Shown: piece after piece, positions 1 to 7,367 of the stretch
Position numbering within the stretch: the first letter of the stretch is position 1
Layout: every line of letters begins with the position of its first letter
Assembly (NCBI GenBank): GCA_017540505.1
Contig: JAFYAW010000001.1
Span: 1 to 53,570 of the forward strand
From: Bacteroidales bacterium
GTDB lineage: Bacteria > Bacteroidota > Bacteroidia > Bacteroidales > WCHB1-69
DNA length: 53,570 nucleotides
Direction: 5' to 3'
The notes under the pieces: generated by a model
The model's database searches: none
The model's input: only the letters and a program-made list of their open reading frames with translations
What the model was told of the DNA's origin: nothing
Program-made: the position numbers and the translations under genes

Positions 1-137
1 CGGGCGTTCGGCCCGGGACTTGAGCAATAAGTCCTGTAGGAACGGGTTGGATACGGGTTGTTCGCCGTGTCAAATGAGGACAGGGCGAGAATGACGGCGG
101 CCAGCACCGCGATTATGGCAAGCAGATATTGTTTCAT
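1..137 (-). CDS. partial secreted protein, N-terminal signal peptide only
   Basis: Only the first 45 codons are present; the gene runs off the left edge with no stop codon. The visible N-terminus (MKQYLLAIIAVLAAV...) has a short basic start, a hydrophobic core of about 18 residues and then a polar, Pro/Ser/Tyr-rich segment, so it is a Sec signal peptide or an N-terminal anchor. It starts 47 bases after the end of the T9SS-exported protein upstream of it on the same strand, so the two are probably co-transcribed. The function of the mature protein cannot be judged. Confidence 0.6.
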   Translation of the reverse strand, partial: MKQYLLAIIAVLAAVILALSSFDTANNPYPTRSYRTYCSSPGPNA

Positions 138-184
138 GTCCGTTTGTTTTTGGTTGTTGTTTGTTTTTTAAGTTGAAAACACCG

Positions 185-1663
185 CTAATTGACGACCATT
201 TTGAGGATCTTGTGCTCGGAGGGCGAGGTGATGTCTATAAGATAGTGTCCGGCGGCCGGTACGGAGTTCCCGAAACGGTAGGCGCTTTGTCCCTTGCCGC
301 TCATGGTGAGCAGGAGCCGCCCGTCGGAATCGTGAACCGTGACAACCACGTCCTGCGCTTCGGGATATGTTATCTCCACGGTGAAGTTCCCGTGGTTGGG
401 GTTTGGTGATAACCTGTAACGGGGTGTGGCGGACGGGGAGTTGCCCGTATCCCCATCACCGTTCACCGCCAACGCCTTCGGCGTGCCCGTGGTGTCCGGC
501 ATCGCCACGGCGAAGCAGAAGAAATCGCGGCCGTTTCGGTCGGTGTCCCAATGCACATTGCCATATACGTAGTGCCCCAGCGTGTCCGTGCCAATGGCCT
601 GCACCTGTTCGGTCTCCCCCGCAGGGAAATCCCCCGTGCCGCTGCGGTCAATCAGCAGGACCGGCACGATGCCGTCCCGCACCGACGATGTGTCCAAAAG
701 GACAAATGTGCTGTAAATGTGCGCGTTGCCCGTCGCCTGCACCATGCCGCGTCCGACGGCCTCGCAGGTCGTCCCGTCCTGCATGTATATCGTGGCGACA
801 GCCTGCACACCGTCCCCGCATCCGAACATGAGGAAGTCCCCGTCGGCGACAACTGCGGGGTTGTCCTCGTTGGTCTTTGCCAAGCGGTCGAGGCCTATAA
901 CCATCATCCCGTCGGCGAAATATGTCTGTTTCTGGTACAGTCCCACAGAATCGTCCCTGCCCACGCCCGCGATGGAGGCGCAGTAGCCGGGATAATGTGT
1001 GTGATCCCATATCACGTTCCGCCGGCTGTCCAGGTAGTCGGTCTGCGAGAGGGTGATGCCGTACTTGACGGCCAAGTAGCTGATCCACTGGATGACGGCG
1101 GTGTCGCCGATACGGCGGTCGAAACACAGGGCCTCGGCAATCCTGCCGTTGAGCGTCAGGGAGTCCGCCCCGCAGAGCGTGAGCGCGGGGGCGCAGACCT
1201 CGGGCGAGCGCCACGACTGCGCCAGGTAGTTGACGACGGGCTTCAGGCGGTTGGCCGTGTCGTAGGTGATCTGCCCGTTGTCGTTGAGGATGCGCCGCGT
1301 GGTCTGCCCGATGCGCCTGGCGGTGTCCAGCCGTATCTGCCACAGGGCGTTCTCATTGGCGGTGTCGCGGGTCTCATAGACCACGATCACGTCCGACTGC
1401 CGGGAGGTGTTGATGCCCAACGGCAGAGTGAAGGTCTCCGCACCGTTCACCTCAAGGCATTTGTTGAAGTTCATACGGGAGAAAGCGGCGGGCATGGAAC
1501 CCGACGAGGGCGTGGCGTCCAGCCCGTTGCCGGACACATCGTGCCACGATGGCGCATTTAACACTGCGCTGTCGGCGCGCAGCCATACGATGGGGTGCGG
1601 GACCTGCGCCCCGATGATAAATGTTGACAGCAGGAAGATGCAAAGGAGGATTGTTTTTTTCAT
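185..1663 (-). CDS. T9SS-exported protein with LamG-like (DUF8202-type) domain
   Basis: A 492-residue secreted protein. Residues 1-19 are a Sec signal peptide (MKKTILLCIFLLSTFIIGA). The mature start, PHPIVWLRADSAV, and the segment ending WISYLAVKYGITL near residue 200 are typical of the concanavalin/LamG-like DUF8202 domain found in Bacteroidota surface proteins. The last ~75 residues, beginning YRLSPNPNHGNFTVE and ending HKILKMVVN, are a T9SS type A C-terminal sorting domain, so the product should cross the outer membrane by type IX secretion and be attached to or released from the cell surface. A TAnnTTTG promoter element lies 27 bases before the start codon, after the recombinase stop codon, so it is transcribed on its own or with the partial gene behind it. 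The ligand is unknown. The region is visibly GC-rich compared with the rest of the window. Confidence 0.8.
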   Translation of the reverse strand: MKKTILLCIFLLSTFIIGAQVPHPIVWLRADSAVLNAPSWHDVSGNGLDATPSSGSMPAAFSRMNFNKCLEVNGAETFTLPLGINTSRQSDVIVVYETRDTANENALWQIRLDTARRIGQTTRRILNDNGQITYDTANRLKPVVNYLAQSWRSPEVCAPALTLCGADSLTLNGRIAEALCFDRRIGDTAVIQWISYLAVKYGITLSQTDYLDSRRNVIWDHTHYPGYCASIAGVGRDDSVGLYQKQTYFADGMMVIGLDRLAKTNEDNPAVVADGDFLMFGCGDGVQAVATIYMQDGTTCEAVGRGMVQATGNAHIYSTFVLLDTSSVRDGIVPVLLIDRSGTGDFPAGETEQVQAIGTDTLGHYVYGNVHWDTDRNGRDFFCFAVAMPDTTGTPKALAVNGDGDTGNSPSATPRYRLSPNPNHGNFTVEITYPEAQDVVVTVHDSDGRLLLTMSGKGQSAYRFGNSVPAAGHYLIDITSPSEHKILKMVVN

Positions 1664-1689
1664 GGTTCGGATTATTTTAAATGTTGCGG

Positions 1690-1697
1690 CAAATATA
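1690..1697 (-). promoter_or_regulatory. Bacteroidota -7 promoter element for the T9SS-exported protein
   Basis: Read on the minus strand the sequence is TATATTTG, matching the Bacteroidota sigma-ABfr -7 consensus TAnnTTTG. It lies 27 bases before the ATG of the LamG-like protein, between that gene and the stop codon of the recombinase. I see no convincing -33 element. Confidence 0.5.
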
Positions 1698-1732
1698 GAA
1701 AATTTTCAGATATGTACGGCCATGATTTTTTC

Positions 1733-2857
1733 TTAAAAACGCACCCTGTTGGCCGCCAGTATCCGTCTCGCATCCGACACGTGCGTGTAGCGCTCCGTCA
1801 TGGACAGGGAGTGGTGCCCGGCGAGGTCCTTCACGAACTTCGACGGCATCCCCGCCTCCAGCATCTCGGTGATGCCCGTGTCCTTGAGCGAGTAGAAGTG
1901 GTAGCTGTCCGGCATGGACAGGCTCTCCCGCATCCGCTGCCATACGGCGAACAGGTTCTTCGTGGTGTAGGCCCGGCTTCCCGGCTTGAAGTCCGTGGAG
2001 AAGATGTATGTGCCGGAGGGCAGTCCCCGTCTCTGCAGCTTCCGGAAATACCTCATCACGTCGTGGCCGAGCGCGACGGTCCGCTCCCTGTGGTTCTTCG
2101 ACACCTCCGGCGGGATGCGCAGCAGGCCGCTCTCGAAGTCAATGTCGCCCGCCCGCAGCATGAGCATCTCCTTGGGGCGGACCAGGTACCTGAAGCACAG
2201 GCGTATCATGGCCACATATCCGGCCATCCTTCTCTTGTGGAAATAATTGAGAATGCGCCTGCGGTCCTGTCTGGGAATGGTGGTCCTGTGTTTGGCCTCC
2301 CGCCGTTTCCCCCTGAAGCCCGCGAACGGGTTGTGCGAAGCGTAGCCGTCGCGGACGAACGACAGGAACATGCCTTTCAGGTACTGGAGCATGCTGTTGA
2401 AGGCGTAGGCGCTGCGCCCGTGCCCGCCGTACTCGTCGAGGATGCCCGCGGCGTGGGCGCTGGTGAAACGCCCGCAGAGCCAGTCGGCGATGCCGGCCTT
2501 TTCGCACCATTGGGTGAAGAACGACAGCTTGGAGCGGTAGCTGCGCACGGAATCCTTGCGGAGGCCCTTCTCCTTCTGCCGTACATATTCGGCGGCCGCC
2601 TCCACGATGGTGACGTTTCTCCGGGTGCCGGGATCCTCGCCGGTGAGCGAGTTCCAGCCGTTGCACAGCTTGCGGTTCACCTCCGCGCAGAGCAGGGCGG
2701 CGTATCTTGAGCGCGCCCTGCGGTCCTTGATGCGGTTACAGCGGATGCGCATGCGCTTGAGCCTGTTGCTGGTCGGGTCCAGGACGTAGTAGCAGACGTA
2801 AACTTCCTTGTTGCGCATCACCTGCGCGGGCCTGTAGTCGATGAATGGTGTTGCCAT
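1733..2857 (-). CDS. tyrosine recombinase / phage-type integrase
   Basis: A 374-residue site-specific recombinase. The start MATPFIDYRP is preferred over an upstream in-frame codon at 2932 because the extra 25 residues resemble no integrase N-terminus. Residues about 80-175 form the SAM-like core-binding domain; 190-374 are the catalytic domain. Visible catalytic positions are Arg227 (VRPKE), Lys254 (SKNHRE), His348 (AGHH) and the nucleophile Tyr357 (MTERYTH). The box II motif, normally HxLRHT, reads YSLKDT (322-327), so the usual His and Arg are Tyr and Lys; a Lys at this Arg position is seen in other Bacteroidota integrases, so the protein may still be active. Immediately upstream is a cluster of inverted and direct repeats that could be its binding sites. 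It is transcribed divergently from an Rhs-tip cassette, suggesting a small integrated element or recombination hotspot. Confidence 0.9.
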   Translation of the reverse strand: MATPFIDYRPAQVMRNKEVYVCYYVLDPTSNRLKRMRIRCNRIKDRRARSRYAALLCAEVNRKLCNGWNSLTGEDPGTRRNVTIVEAAAEYVRQKEKGLRKDSVRSYRSKLSFFTQWCEKAGIADWLCGRFTSAHAAGILDEYGGHGRSAYAFNSMLQYLKGMFLSFVRDGYASHNPFAGFRGKRREAKHRTTIPRQDRRRILNYFHKRRMAGYVAMIRLCFRYLVRPKEMLMLRAGDIDFESGLLRIPPEVSKNHRERTVALGHDVMRYFRKLQRRGLPSGTYIFSTDFKPGSRAYTTKNLFAVWQRMRESLSMPDSYHFYSLKDTGITEMLEAGMPSKFVKDLAGHHSLSMTERYTHVSDARRILAANRVRF

Positions 2858-2920
2858 AAGGGAAAAGTGTTTGAAAGATAATTTTATTGTATATATTGTA
2901 TTGATGTAGCAAAGACCTGC

Positions 2921-3030
2921 ATGACTGCGCATTTCCCCGCCGTGGCGCAGTTATGGCGCAGTCATAGCGGCGGGAATCCCGCATGGACAGGCGAGTTCTG
3001 GGGAATGTCCATGTAAAACGGTGGCGCAAA
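2921..3030. repeat. cluster of inverted and direct repeats upstream of the recombinase
   Basis: About 110 bases hold several short repeats. ATGACTGCGC (2921-2930) is inverted as GCGCAGTCAT (2956-2965). CCCGCCG (2936-2942) is inverted as CGGCGGG (2968-2974). CATGGACA (2982-2989) is inverted as TGTCCATG (3006-3013). The heptamer TGGCGCA recurs directly at 2943, 2954 and 3022. This density of spaced repeats beside an integrase gene resembles a recombinase or excisionase binding region, or an attachment site. That role is inferred; no tRNA end or second att copy was found in the window. Confidence 0.55.
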
Positions 3031-3063
3031 TATGGCCATTTTTTCCCATATCGGAAAAAACAT

Positions 3064-3071
3064 TATCTTTG
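3064..3071 (+). promoter_or_regulatory. -7 promoter element for the Rhs-tip cassette
   Basis: TATCTTTG followed by CCC matches the Bacteroidota TAnnTTTG element and lies 18 bases before the ATG of the Rhs-tip gene. It implies that the toxin fragment is transcribed as an independent unit and is not the broken 3' end of a neighbouring full-length Rhs gene. Confidence 0.5.
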
Positions 3072-3089
3072 CCCACCGAATAATCCGAT

Positions 3090-3902
3090 ATGAATCAGCG
3101 CATTACATATACCTGTTCCTCGTCTTCCCGCACCCTTGCGGAGATGTTCACCTTCTCCGCGAAAGAAAAGGACGCAGAAACAGGCTTTTCTTACTTTGGT
3201 TCAAGATATTACAGCAGCGATTTGTCCATCTGGCTCAGCGTTGATCCACAGGCTTCAAAATATCCTTCTTTGAGCCCGTATACTTACTGTGCGAATAACC
3301 CCATCAAACTGGTGGATCCGAATGGGGAAAAAATAATTCCTTTAAAGGCTTTTGTAAATTCAGCTTATAATAAAGTTTTTCAAAGTTTATCTCAGACGAA
3401 CACATACCAACAGCTTCTTTCAAAGTATCAGGACAACACTCATGATTTCGTACTTGATTATAGCACAAAATACACATATAAAGCAGGGAGCAACTATATG
3501 TCGTATAAGATAAAAGATGGTAAGATTACATATACGAAAGCTAACTCGATATATTATCGGCCTGAAGGAATAGAACAAAGTGAAATAGCTATGGTTCAAA
3601 CGTTGCTTCACGAAGCGATTCATGCCGCAGATGGATTAACTCAACGTAAAACCCCGTACCATGATGGTTTTGATCAGGCTTCAGTGTTGGCTGGTCTTAT
3701 GGAGTATAATTCCACTTTCAATTTGGAGTATTCAAATGAAGATTTAGAGATTTTGTCATGGAGTGGATTGCAGGAATCCGTGGAGTATTGTGATTTTATA
3801 GAACACAGGGCAGAAAAAAACAATCGTACCTTTGACGAAGAGGATAGTTATGTTAAATCAAGAATTACAATTATAACGGTGGGAGGAGATTTAGATGAAT
3901 AA
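3090..3902 (+). CDS. orphan Rhs core tip fused to a putative metallopeptidase toxin domain
   Basis: A 270-residue protein. Residues about 19-79 are the end of an Rhs repeat-associated core: the FTFSAKEKDAETG and YFGSRYY segments, WLSVDP, then CANNPIKLVDPNG. In polymorphic toxins this segment precedes the variable toxin domain. Residues 80-270 are unlike the core and contain HEAIH at 174-178, the HExxH zinc-protease signature; a third zinc ligand could be His191 or a later acidic residue. No signal peptide is visible and the ~1000-residue Rhs shell is absent, so this is a displaced tip cassette. Its last bases overlap the next gene by 8 bases (ATGAATAA), as is usual for toxin/immunity pairs. 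Base composition is clearly AT-richer than the recombinase next door, which suggests lateral transfer. The toxic target is unknown and activity is unproven. Confidence 0.75.
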   Translation: MNQRITYTCSSSSRTLAEMFTFSAKEKDAETGFSYFGSRYYSSDLSIWLSVDPQASKYPSLSPYTYCANNPIKLVDPNGEKIIPLKAFVNSAYNKVFQSLSQTNTYQQLLSKYQDNTHDFVLDYSTKYTYKAGSNYMSYKIKDGKITYTKANSIYYRPEGIEQSEIAMVQTLLHEAIHAADGLTQRKTPYHDGFDQASVLAGLMEYNSTFNLEYSNEDLEILSWSGLQESVEYCDFIEHRAEKNNRTFDEEDSYVKSRITIITVGGDLDE

Positions 3903-4485
3903 AATAAAGAGAATAAGGTCAGTTTTATTATTTGTTTATTTGTTTACGTGTTCCGCAGCCTCAAATGCTCAACACTCATTGTATTATGAGTTTGAATGCG
4001 ATTATATAGATAATACATACATTTTCCCCATTCACAAGCATGGGGACTCTGTATTAATAGTGTCTGATTTATTCGAGGGGGAATTGGCCATTAAGGATGC
4101 TGTTGTTTTTAGATTTCAGGATAGTTGTGTGTTTCTAACTATTGATGGACAAGAGGGGCTTTTCTTTGGCAATTCGCAAAAAGGAAGTTGGATCACAAAA
4201 GGAAATGAATACGAGCGCTTTACCATTAGATGGGATAGTTTGTGTTGTTCCGACAATAATGATCCAATATACAAATTTGTGTTCACACCTTATTACAACG
4301 AAGAGAATCCGTATATAACAGATGATGGGACAATGATATTTCATGAGTATAATGATATGACATCCTATTATTGGACTAATTCGGATGGCTTGATCGCCAT
4401 CGAGGGAGATTGGCTTTTTGTAAGGAAGGATCAAGAAGCCCTCAAGCAATGCTTGTTAATGGCCAAACGATGTTCACAACGATAA
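3895..4485 (+). CDS. candidate immunity protein of the Rhs-tip toxin, secreted
   Basis: A 196-residue protein with a Sec signal peptide (MNKIKRIRSVLLFVYLF...SNAQ, cleavage likely near residue 25) and a mature part rich in Asp, Tyr and Phe that I do not recognise. The assignment as immunity protein is inferred from position only: the ATG overlaps the last codons of the Rhs-tip toxin gene and shares its AT-rich composition. Periplasmic localisation would fit protection against a toxin delivered to the periplasm or acting on envelope proteins. It could instead be an unrelated cargo gene. The 126 bases between it and the next gene show no clear feature. Confidence 0.55.
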   Translation: MNKIKRIRSVLLFVYLFTCSAASNAQHSLYYEFECDYIDNTYIFPIHKHGDSVLIVSDLFEGELAIKDAVVFRFQDSCVFLTIDGQEGLFFGNSQKGSWITKGNEYERFTIRWDSLCCSDNNDPIYKFVFTPYYNEENPYITDDGTMIFHEYNDMTSYYWTNSDGLIAIEGDWLFVRKDQEALKQCLLMAKRCSQR

Positions 4486-4611
4486 TTTTGTAATTTCGCG
4501 GCGGAATGGATGAATACACCCGAACATATTGCCCTCCAATCCCGCAGACACACACCAAACGCCCGCACACCTACGGCGTGCGATAACGTTGTGATATGTC
4601 GTAGGGCGATG

Positions 4612-5715
4612 CTATTTTACCCGTAAACGCTGGCCTTCGGTAATCCTGTCCGCGTTCGGGAGATTGTTTATTTTCAGCAGATTATCTACCGTTGTGTGGA
4701 ACTTGACAGAAATGCGATACAGGTTGTCGCCTTTTTGCACTGTGTAATATTCTGCCACGGAAGATTCCGTTTTGGCCGTTGGCTGTTGGCCGTTAGCTGT
4801 TGGCTTAGAGAGAGATTCCGAATTGGCTGTTGACTGGGTTTCTGAATTGGCCGTTGGCTGTTGGCCGTTAGCTATTGGCTTGGAGTGAGATTCCGAATTT
4901 GTCGTTGGTTGGGATTTGGGAGTTGGGGTTTGGATGGGTTTTTCTGTTACGGGCGAGGGTGCTTGCGTGGCGGACGTTTTTTCCACCTCTGTCGCCGGAC
5001 GGAAATCTTCCGGAGTCAGCACGAGGGTGTTTTTATTCAAGGTCTCATTCTCAAAATCAATCAGCAAATTAGGGTCGAAGAACTCGTTCATGAAACGGGT
5101 TTCGAAGTGTAGGATATAATCCTTCGTATTGCCACTATTGCCCGCCTGGCCGATCACATCGCCCGCATGCAGCATCTGGCCGGGCTTCACGCAGAGTTTG
5201 TCAAGATGGGCATAGAGGGTTTCCAGCCCGTTATAATGGCGCACCACAACCATCCAGCCGTAATCCCCGTAATATCGGGCCATGCGTACCACGCCGTCGA
5301 AGCAGTTGCGCACCAGCGTCTGGTGGACCACCTTGAGATCCACACCCGGATGGAACCCCTGTTTTCCGTTCTGTCCGTACCGTTGCGATACCTCGTCATA
5401 CGAGCACGGGAACGCGAACGGGTTGTTGGCTGCCTGCACCAGAATCAGCATGATCCGGTCATTCGAAAACGGAATTTCTAACGAACGGCTGCGCAGATGG
5501 GCCACATCCCAATACCGGTCATACAAGTCATACGCCGGAATCTGATACACTTCGGAAATCTCCGGATAGGGGGCAATCTGGAACTGGCCCTGCTCCGGCG
5601 GATTGGCAGTGGTGTCCTGCAACGCCTGCATCTGGCTGAACTCCGTCACATCCAATCCCTGGGCTAACAGCAGGGAGGACAAACAGCAGCACAAAAGAGT
5701 TAGAAACGTTCTCAT
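4612..5715 (-). CDS. M23 (LytM-like) peptidase domain with C-terminal LysM
   Basis: A 367-residue exported protein: signal peptide 1-19, an N-terminal region, an M23 domain about 100-215, a low-complexity linker about 240-320 and a LysM peptidoglycan-binding domain 323-366 (YYTVQKGDNLYRIS). M23 enzymes cut peptide bridges in peptidoglycan. Zinc ligands His122 and Asp126 (HPGVD) and His203 (LHFE) are present, as is His170 (YAHLD), but the first His of the family's HxH motif is Ile201. The protein may therefore be a weak enzyme or an amidase-activating EnvC/NlpD-like factor. The linker contains a 25-codon tandem duplication whose DNA resembles a dispersed intergenic repeat near 44.96 kb. Three bases separate it from the upstream heptose adenylyltransferase gene, so it belongs to that operon. 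Confidence 0.85.
   Translation of the reverse strand: MRTFLTLLCCCLSSLLLAQGLDVTEFSQMQALQDTTANPPEQGQFQIAPYPEISEVYQIPAYDLYDRYWDVAHLRSRSLEIPFSNDRIMLILVQAANNPFAFPCSYDEVSQRYGQNGKQGFHPGVDLKVVHQTLVRNCFDGVVRMARYYGDYGWMVVVRHYNGLETLYAHLDKLCVKPGQMLHAGDVIGQAGNSGNTKDYILHFETRFMNEFFDPNLLIDFENETLNKNTLVLTPEDFRPATEVEKTSATQAPSPVTEKPIQTPTPKSQPTTNSESHSKPIANGQQPTANSETQSTANSESLSKPTANGQQPTAKTESSVAEYYTVQKGDNLYRISVKFHTTVDNLLKINNLPNADRITEGQRLRVK
4772..4880. repeat. tandem 75-base repeat inside the M23/LysM linker
   Basis: A 34-base segment starting TTGGCCGTTGGCTGTTGGCC occurs at 4772-4805 and again at 4847-4880 with one mismatch, giving a 75-base (25-codon) period. On the coding strand both copies encode ANGQQPTA-type linker sequence. 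The motif is very similar to intergenic DNA at 44961-45001, which suggests that a dispersed repeat entered the gene. Confidence 0.7.
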
Positions 5716-5718
5716 CGC

Positions 5719-6204
5719 TTATTGGTTATCGTGTTCAAGAATCGAAGTTGTGGAATATCCGGGCACCAGCGGGATGGTGAGCACCTGTCCGCCGCGCTGA
5801 CGGACAAAATCGCCTCCGGCAATCTGTTCTATCGCATAATCGCCACCCTTCACCAAGATATCCGGTTTCACCTGGGTAATAAGATTATACGGTGTATCTT
5901 CTTCAAAGAAAACCACATAATCCACCATCTCTAACGCGGCGAGCACCTGGGCGCGGGCCTGTTGGTCGTTCACAGGACGGGACGGGCCTTTCAGCCGTTT
6001 CACCGACGCATCTGTGTTGAGGCCCACCACTAACAAATCGCCCAACTGACGGGCCTTGGCCAAATAGGTGATATGTCCCACATGGAGCACGTCGAAGCAT
6101 CCGTTGGTGAACACCAGCGTTCCCGCATGAAGCTCTTTCTCATTATCCAAGAAAAAAGAGGGCGGAACGATTTTGGAGGCAATATGACTTATAAAATCCT
6201 TCAT
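5719..6204 (-). CDS. rfaE2: D-glycero-beta-D-manno-heptose 1-phosphate adenylyltransferase (RfaE2/HldE C-terminal type)
   Basis: A 161-residue nucleotidyltransferase. It transfers AMP to heptose 1-phosphate to give ADP-heptose for lipopolysaccharide core synthesis. The family signature [13 protein letters not shown] (32-44) contains the HxGH nucleotide-binding motif at 41-44, and the C-terminal YSTTSILE is also typical. The length matches the stand-alone adenylyltransferase, not the bifunctional HldE of E. coli, so the kinase half must be encoded elsewhere. Its start overlaps the stop of the upstream flippase-like gene by 4 bases (translational coupling), and the M23/LysM gene follows after 3 bases, linking heptose supply with envelope functions. 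Confidence 0.92.
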   Translation of the reverse strand: MKDFISHIASKIVPPSFFLDNEKELHAGTLVFTNGCFDVLHVGHITYLAKARQLGDLLVVGLNTDASVKRLKGPSRPVNDQQARAQVLAALEMVDYVVFFEEDTPYNLITQVKPDILVKGGDYAIEQIAGGDFVRQRGGQVLTIPLVPGYSTTSILEHDNQ

Positions 6205-7298
6205 TTGGAAGAAGATGGGTTTTCGTCAGTAGGTATCGGATTCACTGAATCCTTCTTTTTATAAAACGAGGCAGCCACTAAGGAGATCAAGCCGAAGCCG
6301 ATGGAAACGGCCGTTTGCAGAATCCAACCAATCCAACCTCCGGCAAGTCCCTGAGTATAAGACACGCCATAGAGCACTAAGATGCCGGCCGTGATCAGCG
6401 GATAAGAGCCTAATCCTCCTTGGGAGATCATAAAGGCGATAGTGCCGAAAATCAGCACGGAGAAAGCGGCGCCGGGACCCGCATGGCTCAGGAAAGGTAG
6501 GGCGAGAATGCAGCTGTACGTGCCGAGAAAATAGGCAATCCACATGATGAACGTCCACAATACATAGCGTCCTGGATGCGGCAGGTCTTTAATCGAAATC
6601 ACGCCTTGCCAGATGCCGACCAAGAAACTCCTCACTTTCATCATCCAAGCGATATGGCTCCACCACTTGCGCGTGAGACGGAAGAGGAAATAGAGTACGA
6701 CAATAAATGCTATCAGTATGAAAATAAAATAGTTGCTGAGTATGGAAAGACCTTTCTGCTCCATCCACATCCGGACGGTCATCTGGGTATCTTGATCCAC
6801 CACCACCTCGGAAAGCATACTGGTGTTCATCGCCACCGCCACCACCAGCAGCACAAACCAGCAGATGATATCCACGGCTCGTTCGGTGACCACCGTGCCG
6901 AGGGACTTCTGGAAGGGCACGTTCTCAAAGCGCTGAAGAAACGAGCAGCGCAAAATCTCACCCAGTCGGGGCAGTGCGAGGTTGGCCATATAGCAGACCA
7001 TGACGGAATAGAACGACATGGAATAACGGATTTTATAGCCGAGTGGCTCTAACAGCAGCCTGCCGCGCACGGCGCGTGCGAAATCAGCGAACAAGGCCAG
7101 CAAAGCCGCCATCACTAACAGGAACCAGCTGAACGGATTGTTGATCATCGACATGGAATCGAAGATCATCCGTATATCCTCCTTGTCTAACGAACGCAGC
7201 GATAGCCAGATGAAAAAGATGCCTAATCCGACAAAAATCACAAACTGGATTATTGTCTTCAGCGCATTTTTCCTTGGTTTAACCTCACTATTATTCAT
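6201..7298 (-). CDS. flippase-like membrane protein (LPG_synthase_TM / UPF0104 family)
   Basis: A 365-residue integral membrane protein with about eight transmembrane segments, starting with a short basic N-terminus. The segments [17 protein letters not shown], the R-rich [15 protein letters not shown] and [17 protein letters not shown] match the lysylphosphatidylglycerol synthase transmembrane family, which includes YbhN-like proteins and phospholipid flippases. The cytoplasmic lysyl-transferase domain of MprF is absent, so it is not a complete MprF; a role in lipid or polyprenyl-linked substrate flipping is inferred. It is the first gene of a minus-strand operon with the heptose adenylyltransferase (4-base overlap) and the M23/LysM gene. 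A promoter element lies just upstream, back to back with the promoter of the divergent GldA-like gene. Confidence 0.85.
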   Translation of the reverse strand: MNNSEVKPRKNALKTIIQFVIFVGLGIFFIWLSLRSLDKEDIRMIFDSMSMINNPFSWFLLVMAALLALFADFARAVRGRLLLEPLGYKIRYSMSFYSVMVCYMANLALPRLGEILRCSFLQRFENVPFQKSLGTVVTERAVDIICWFVLLVVAVAMNTSMLSEVVVDQDTQMTVRMWMEQKGLSILSNYFIFILIAFIVVLYFLFRLTRKWWSHIAWMMKVRSFLVGIWQGVISIKDLPHPGRYVLWTFIMWIAYFLGTYSCILALPFLSHAGPGAAFSVLIFGTIAFMISQGGLGSYPLITAGILVLYGVSYTQGLAGGWIGWILQTAVSIGFGLISLVAASFYKKKDSVNPIPTDENPSSSK

Positions 7299-7316
7299 CT
7301 ATGAGTTTTAAGCGGG

Positions 7317-7324
7317 CAAAGATA
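7317..7324 (-). promoter_or_regulatory. -7 promoter element for the flippase-like operon
   Basis: On the minus strand this is TATCTTTG followed by CCCGC, matching TAnnTTTG, 18 bases before the ATG. The surrounding 20 bases (GCGGGCAAAGATACAAAAAA on the plus strand) recur exactly upstream of hutH. The -33 region expected for this promoter falls on the -7 element of the divergent gene. Confidence 0.6.
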
Positions 7325-7336
7325 CAAAAAAAGCCG

Positions 7337-7344
7337 TATCTTTG
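7337..7344 (+). promoter_or_regulatory. -7 promoter element for the GldA-to-AnmK run
   Basis: TATCTTTG followed by CCGCC, 23 bases before the ATG of the GldA-like gene. It is 12 bases from the opposed -7 element of the divergent operon, so the two promoters overlap. Confidence 0.6.
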
Positions 7345-7367
7345 CCGCCTATTTAAACAGCGGTAAT

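Noticed and set aside
1712-2710. 332-codon open frame on the plus strand
   Set aside because: Antisense to the recombinase, whose catalytic residues identify the real frame.
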